DNA of 64,000 nucleotides. Origin: Diatrype stigma. Lineage: Eukaryota > Ascomycota > Sordariomycetes > Xylariales > Diatrypaceae. The notes under the pieces were generated by a model. That model had not been told where the DNA came from and did not search any database. It was given only the letters and a program-made list of their open reading frames with translations. The number at the start of each line of letters is the position of its first letter. The stretch's first letter is position 1. A program made the translations under genes and the position numbers. The DNA lies in contig JAKJXP020000011.1 of assembly GCA_022225965.2 (NCBI GenBank), positions 310,001 through 374,000 of the forward strand, given 5' to 3'. Below, piece after piece: positions 58,224-64,000 of this stretch.

Positions 58224-61200
58224 CCTCTAGGGCTAGTGCGACATGGTAAGTTTCCTCGTTAATTGGACTTTATTTGCTGTTCTATGCTAACACGGCTTTC
58301 AATTGCAGGATTTCCTACATACTTCTAGGCGGGCTTGGTCTTGAAGGAAGCTATTGCACGGAGGATACATTTTTCTTGCTTGCTATCATCGCGGTTTTAT
58401 TTCTATCAAGCTGAAGGCGGAGTTTCTTATCACACATTGGCCGAGGCCACATTACGTCTATACCGCCATTGCCAGGCATCAATACCATATTTCTTATCCA
58501 CACAGATCGCTATCTTCTACGTGATATTATGTGAAGAGACCATGCTTTTGTCTGTTTTCTCGTCTAGTGACTTCGGTGACACGTCGCCGTAGCTACAATC
58601 TGTTGGTATGTCTGAACCATGCCTGCTTCGAGATTGGTACCTTTGTACTTAGTTCGAGACCCCGCGTAGCTTGAAGGGACAAAGGTAGTTCAGTTCCCAT
58701 GGTAATTGGAGTTGAAGTATGAAGCCATCATCAGTTTCAGCGTCCGTGATAGTAATCCATTGTTTGCCTTAATGTCAATCTACATGATCTTTGTAATCCT
58801 CTGCCCGTCCTCCGCCTATTCGACTTCGACCAATGTACGGTACATATTCGTATCTTAATCGTAGTACCCGACCTAGAGGAAAGCTGTTGTTCTGGTCTCT
58901 ACCATCATAGGGTTCCTTAACTACCTGGATTGAGGTCGGCGCCCTCTAGGTACGGTGTTTCCGTCTCCTCCAGTCCATTCTCCCATTGTGACTCGCACTT
59001 CTTGGGGTCCTTCGACTGTGTAGAAGATACAATAGTCTATAGATTTCCGTAGGAATCGAGCACCTTGCCTACCTGTAGGACAGCACATGATCAGGCAGGC
59101 TAATGCAGCGTAATAGTACGTAGTCGCGACACAGTTGGATCCCGTGACACTTTTAAACCATTTAATGCCGGTCGCATGGCTCTAGGTTCCATGCGGCATC
59201 ATCACCAGACCGTAGTCTCTGTGACGTGACTATGATCGCAGTATTCCTGGCATCACCTGCTTCCCAGGTCAGCTGCCTGCTTCGCCGAGCGCGAGTATCA
59301 TCGCCGGCAGCAGCATTTCCTCCGTCACGTTATCCGGTACAAATGAATACATCGCAGACTCGACCTCGCCCGCTACCTACTGCGCCTCGCCCACTGCCAG
59401 CGCCGTCCGTGGCAACGTTGTACCCGACCACTCCCAGCTCCATCTGTATCTCGAGCACCGGCTCTCCTGTTCCAAATGATACTACGATCACGAGATCTAG
59501 AATCCCGCTCTCCAATTTGAGCTCGGCCTCTATCACGCGCGCTTCCTCTGCAGTCATCACCGCCGCCGGTCTCAACAGCAAGGTCACAGTCAGGTGATAC
59601 CTGCTTGTATCTCTATCACGTGCCTACATGCCAATACCATCCGCCTAGCTCTATATTTGTAACGACAAGAACAGGGAATACATCATTGATTTGGCTTTCG
59701 CTAGGTACTAGTCAATCCACAGAATCCCCGAATCCAGAGTTCCGTTGCCTTGGCCGTAGGCCCCGATGGCACTGTAGTTTCAATTGAAAGATACGTTATA
59801 CTTTGTGTCCCGATCCGTAGTCGCCTGTGCATCGAACGCCCTTCTGGAGGCAGAAAAGCCTTCTGCAGCGGCATTGCTGCAGCACACCACATGTGTTATC
59901 TCTAGACAACTTCTAGCATGGCTGAAGGATCAATCGTCACTGTACCAATTGCTCCTCTGGCATCATCGCGGGATCATCTGGCCATTCTTGGCAATTCAGA
60001 TTCGCCATCTACGCATGCTATCAACCGTTCATATGGACCGTGTCTATGATCTGGCATTGGCATTCTCTACTATCTTGATTGAATCGCTTCTGTTTCGACC
60101 GCGAGAATTGCAATATCCCGCATTTCCTCTTTACACTACCAAATACATCATGAGGTGCCAAGCCTGTCGTGTCACGGGGATAATTGCCTGTTCCTGAAAC
60201 CCTACAGGGCGACCGTTGAACCCAACTGCATTATGTACGTACCTACGAGGTACATAGCATTGCATCACGCATTTAACCAGCAATACGCATTCGCGTCGCT
60301 GCCAGCGAACATCGTGATCTGAGGGTAATTGATGCTGTCGTCGCTTCAATCTCGCGATCTACTCCTACTCCCCATATCCATTTCCCGTATCTACCCGATG
60401 CTCGTCCGTCTATTTCCCTCTTGTCTCACGTTCTGCAAGCACTAAAGATTAGGTTTCAGGGTCCATTTGCGTGGGGCGATTAGCGACAATTTCCAGGTAC
60501 CATTAAAGCCTAACCCCGCGATCTGATCGCCAAGCCGATCTGTCTTGGAGATAGTTTAGCGGGAAGTGGGGGAACCCGCCACGATCGTCGGTCGCACTGC
60601 AAATCATTGGATCCGAGCATCAGCCAACGTGGGGGTTAGCGCTAATTTCAACTTCATGTCAATTGAGCCGCAATAATGCGTGGTGATGTTGGAGCAAATG
60701 CTTGTTATCACGAACACGAACGTCTCAGAGCTGGGAATCTGTATAAGTTGAATTGATCGTACGATTCTGCAGAGGCGTATTCTCTGTCGCACTCGTCTGC
60801 TATGGTGCTCTCTCCGGAATTCCACGATGTCTAAGTAGTAGAGCCTGACCCTGTCCGCCGGTGGACGTACAGATAGTTACTGATGGACGGGAAAGGTTGA
60901 ATTGACCTCTTCCGATACCGCGGATAGAAACATATCATGTATCACAGACCAGTGGCTTCGAGAGATGCATTCTAGGCTCGACTTATCGGATCCACGTACT
61001 GGGATTTCAACCATCATCACGAGGAGGAATAACACGAGAGTGGTGGCAAGACCACGGTAGGTCTTCACGGCATCTTCTGCCATCTATTGATAATAATCTA
61101 CGTTGCTTCGAATTGCGAACTGATGCCATGGGTGACTTCAGCTAATTATCGTGACCAAGAGGTTAACTACGGATTTGACTCCCAGTGATCTGAGGATCTT

Positions 61201-61715
61201 GACGCTAAGTGTCAATTATCTGAGGGTTCGAAGACGTCGAGATAACATGGCTATCACTTCAGTTGTAGAACAACATTGAGATCACGTAAATTGAAGAGCA
61301 ATCAATAGCCTCGCATGCCATGATCTAGAGTAGCAAATCTAGTTCTACATCTTGAACCCGGAATCAAGTATCAAATGCCACACACATTGCAATTCGCCTA
61401 CACAAGATATCACATATATAGACACAAATCCATTGAACCCTAGTTGGACATAGGCACGCATATCACGGGGTCCTAATTCTGCTTGATGGTAGCCTAGTGA
61501 TCAGAAGGCGTGCGGGGCGGTAACCGAATGACCCAACCCCCTCCCCCCAGGTGATGAACATGCCCTCTAGGAGTGCCCTCAAGGTGTACTGCAGTACCTA
61601 ATAGTGTAGTCAGTGACTCTAGGTGTGGTCGTAGCAGTGTTACAGGTGGTCGTCGCGGCAGAATACACTAAGTCCACTGTACAGGCCTCCGTGAGACCTT
61701 CACCGCTTTGGGGAC
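58224..61715. other. 3.5-kb region with no clear gene
   Basis: Contains a probable 3'UTR intron of the preceding gene (GTAAGT near 58247, AG near 58309). A possible decayed Ser/Thr-rich gene is listed at 59226-59790. The rest, including a short hydrophobic minus-strand frame at 60877-61083, cannot be supported as genes. Confidence 0.45.
59226..59790 (+). pseudogene. Possible decayed Ser/Thr-rich secreted-protein gene
   Basis: Frames in this stretch read like pieces of a Thr/Ser/Pro-rich fungal surface protein: PTTPSSICISSTGSP and later, in another frame, SSVALAVGPDGTVVSIER. No intact frame or consistent splice path joins them. I see no start-region signal peptide. It may be a degraded adhesin-like gene or chance composition. 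Confidence 0.2.
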
Positions 61716-62780
61716 TATTTAAGCAGCTCGCGCCCCCCAGAATTTCTTCTTCCAGACTCCTTCAACACAACAACCGGCAGTCCCAATCTGAAGAACCATC
61801 CTCAGAACTCGACTCCCGAATTCCCAGTTGTTCCCCCAAGTTCATTCCATCACGCAGGTAAGTTTCTATCCACCCTTCCCTGATGCTTCAGCAGCATCTG
61901 ATTCCCTCAATCAATTGACTGTTCCTCGCCCCATCACTCTCACCATCTCTGCCACCACCACCACCTCCCCAACCCCCATCCCCAGTGGCCCAGGTACCTA
62001 CAGTACCAGATTCTGCCACTTCAACTGATTACACCGCTTTCGAGGGTGGCAGTAATTAATTCCCATTACCCATTCCTCATCCACTTCCTACTTACCACAC
62101 TTCCACCATCTCCCACTCCCACCTTTCTTCACACTCTCAACAACTTCTGACTTTCCGCCATCAACCACAGTCAAGCAATCAACTTGTTCATCTCAGAAAA
62201 GTTGCAGCATCAGCTGGTAAGTCATCATCCTACTCTGCAATCCTACTTACAATCCCATTCCTCCTCATCTCCCACTTCTTTTCCAATTGCCCTGGGACCA
62301 AAGCCTCTGGTACCAAGTACGATCAATTCCTGTCCACTGCCAATCTCAACACTGCCCCGCTTTTCCCACCTCCATATCATTATCCCAATTCCTACACTTC
62401 CAATTCCACTTCCACTCCCACTTCTTCACTTTCCCACCTACACAATTCAGCCAAATCAATTAGGTACCTATTCCACCACTCCCAAATTCACTTCCTACAC
62501 ATTGACCACCTGATTGTATTTTTTTCCCAACCCCTCCAATCTAAATTTTCCCCTCTCACCATCTGCCACCCACCATCCCCCACTTCCACTTACACACTTA
62601 CACACTTACACACTTACACACTTACACTTCCATCTCCCCCACCACACCCCACCACTCTTCATCAACACAACAACTCTTCTTCCATCCCACTTCCATCAAC
62701 ACTCTACTTCCATCATCATCTACTTCATCAATTGAATTGTCTCAATTGATTCGGTCAGATTCTAACTTCATTTCCATCAG
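61716..62780 (+). other. Promoter and early leader exons of the gene starting at 63686
   Basis: A TATA-like TATTTAAG at 61716-61723 is followed by a CA/CT-rich leader that ends at a strong donor (GTAAGT, 61858). A second small exon is likely at 62171-62216, between an acceptor (CCACAG) and a GTAAGT donor at 62217. The next intron (62217-62780) is very pyrimidine-rich, includes a CTTACACA tandem repeat (62589-62627) and ends at the first repeated leader exon. All noncoding. Confidence 0.6.
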
Positions 62781-63659
62781 ACGGAAAGCACTTCGTCCCA
62801 GTATCGGACACCCTATCACTCTCGTACTACAGCAGTACCACCAACTCGTACCTTCGTACCAGATCGGTACCAGTCAGTAAGTATCTCTTCCATCCATTTG
62901 TTTATCTCTTTTCATCAATCAATTCCGACCATTGCTAACTTCATCCTCCCAGACTACCAACTAGTATCTGATCAGTTTCGTACTACAGCAGTGCAGTAGT
63001 ATCAACCAACTTGTACCTTCGTACCAAGGACAGTACCAAACAGTAAGTATCCCTTCCACCCATTTGTTTATCCCAAGCATCCCTTCCATCCACCTGTCTA
63101 TCTCATCAATCAATTCCAGCATTACTAACTTCATCCTCCCAGGCTGCCACTAGTACCTGATCACTTTCGTACTACAGCAGTACCAGACAACTTGTACCTT
63201 CGCGCCAAGGACAGTATCAAGCAGTAAGTATCTCTTCCATCCATTCATATCCCATCAATCAATTCCGACCATCCATCCAATTGTTCATCTCATCAATCAA
63301 TTCCACCATTGCTAACTCCATCCTCCCAGACTGTCACTAGCATCTGATCAGTTTCGTACTACAGCAGTACCAACCATCTCGTACCTTCGTACTAAGAACA
63401 GTACCGAGCAGTAAGTATATCTCCCATCTACTTGTTAACCTTATCATCAATCCCGATAATTGCTAACTTCATCCTTCCAGACTACCCTTAGCATCTTGTC
63501 ACTTCCGTACTGCAGCAGTACCAACCAACTTCCACCTTCGTACCAGCAACAGTACCAAGTAGTAAGTCTTCCATCCATTTGTTTATCTCCACTTTCTCTT
63601 CCATCCACTTTGTTCATCCCATCAATCAATTCCAATCATTGCTAACTTCATCTTCCCAG
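62781..63659 (+). repeat. Five tandem copies of a noncoding exon-intron unit in a 5' leader
   Basis: Exon copies at 62781-62876, 62953-63042, 63143-63223, 63330-63410 and 63481-63561 (96, 90, 81, 81 and 81 nt). Each is followed by a GTAAGT donor and an intron of 70-107 nt. Each intron ends in a branch-site block (TTGCTAACTTCAT or close variant) and CCCAG or CCAG. The exon core is TTCGTACTACAGCAGTACCA followed by CTTCGTACC. After the fifth copy, the acceptor at 63658-63659 leads into the exon with the start codon at 63686. Stop codons occur in all shared frames of at least some copies, so the exons are best read as untranslated. Confidence 0.85.
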
Positions 63660-63685
63660 ACTACCACTATCACCCATCAGTCAAG

Positions 63686-64000
63686 ATGTCTTGCCAGATG
63701 CAACGCCCTCAGAAGGAGCGTCTTACCATCAAGACCGATGGTAAGACCGAGGACAAGCCTGCCACTTCGCCCGCCCTGTCCATCGACTCGGGTGTCGGTA
63801 TTGACTCTCCTGTTCGCCTCATGGTCCCTCGCGACCATACCTTCTCGGCCACTGAGGTTCGTGGTGATGACATTCAGGCTCCTCTCGAGTCTCCCGTCAC
63901 TGTCCTTGTCAACAGCGCTTGCTACACGCCCGCTCAGATTGAGGGCATGGCCCGTGACCTCGCTCAGGCTCGCACTGATGGAGAGTTTCCTCGCACCACT
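63686..64000 (+). CDS. Unidentified protein, N-terminal part (continues beyond window)
   Basis: The ATG at 63686 follows the last leader acceptor by 26 nt and opens a frame that continues to the window end (105 codons). The sequence begins MSCQMQRPQKERLTIKTDG, with a charged, probably disordered N-terminus, then SIDSGVGIDSPVRLMVPRD and a more regular stretch YTPAQIEGMARDLAQARTDGEF. I do not recognise a family. Codon use is strongly biased to C- and T-ending codons, typical of highly expressed fungal genes, which fits the elaborate CT-rich leader. No signal peptide or membrane segment so far. Confidence 0.8.
   Translation, partial: MSCQMQRPQKERLTIKTDGKTEDKPATSPALSIDSGVGIDSPVRLMVPRDHTFSATEVRGDDIQAPLESPVTVLVNSACYTPAQIEGMARDLAQARTDGEFPRTT

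Noticed and set aside
60877..61083. Minus-strand 68-codon frame with one hydrophobic segment
   Set aside because: No neighbouring exons, no family resemblance; cannot be distinguished from chance.

Overview
The window is nuclear DNA of a filamentous ascomycete, most likely a Sordariomycete. Most genes carry short introns (about 50-220 nt) with GTAAGT-like donors and CTAAC branch sites. Gene content fits: fungal P450s, a PTH11-type receptor, Ctf4/Mcl1, Ufd1 and an arylsulfotransferase-like secreted protein. Spacers are long and contain TACC-type, CA and poly-G/poly-T simple repeats. I placed exon boundaries by hand from splice motifs and reading-frame continuity; summed exon lengths divide by three for every complete model.

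Layout. 1-7 kb: two P450 genes (the first cut by the window edge, the second holding an assembly gap between a 104-nt G run and a 20-nt C run inside an intron), then a GNAT acetyltransferase; this may be the edge of a secondary-metabolite locus. 7-16 kb: an AT-rich inverted-repeat element, a mitoribosomal L51/S25/CI-B8 protein, a membrane-anchored arylsulfotransferase-like protein and an unidentified multi-pass membrane protein. 16-21 kb: two divergent WD40 genes, the second being Ctf4/Mcl1. 21-26.6 kb is empty of recognisable genes. 26.6-39 kb: a PTH11-like receptor, Ufd1, a small orphan protein between direct repeats, a decayed AAA-ATPase fragment, a DUF2456-like membrane protein, a well-preserved Mutator-like miniature transposon (57-bp perfect TIRs, 9-bp target duplication) and an M28 glutamate carboxypeptidase.

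39.7-58.2 kb is the most unusual part. It holds at least five transcription units for small nuclear-looking proteins with short Myb/SANT-like or histone-H1-like N-termini and Lys/acidic tails. In one of them (39693-42069, minus strand) four separate first exons, each with its own start codon and each encoding the first two helices of a Myb-like domain, end in phase-2 donors. Only one downstream exon set is present, and it begins with the missing third helix. This looks like an array of alternative first exons that would swap the variable part of a DNA-binding domain onto a constant tail. A complete paralogue (43557-44944) shows the same exon architecture. Between these lie a GT25 glycosyltransferase and a single-pass mucin-like membrane protein.

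The last 6 kb ends in the start of an unidentified, codon-biased gene (from 63686). Its 5' leader contains five tandem, diverged copies of a complete noncoding exon-intron unit, each with branch site, acceptor and donor, preceded by at least two more leader exons.
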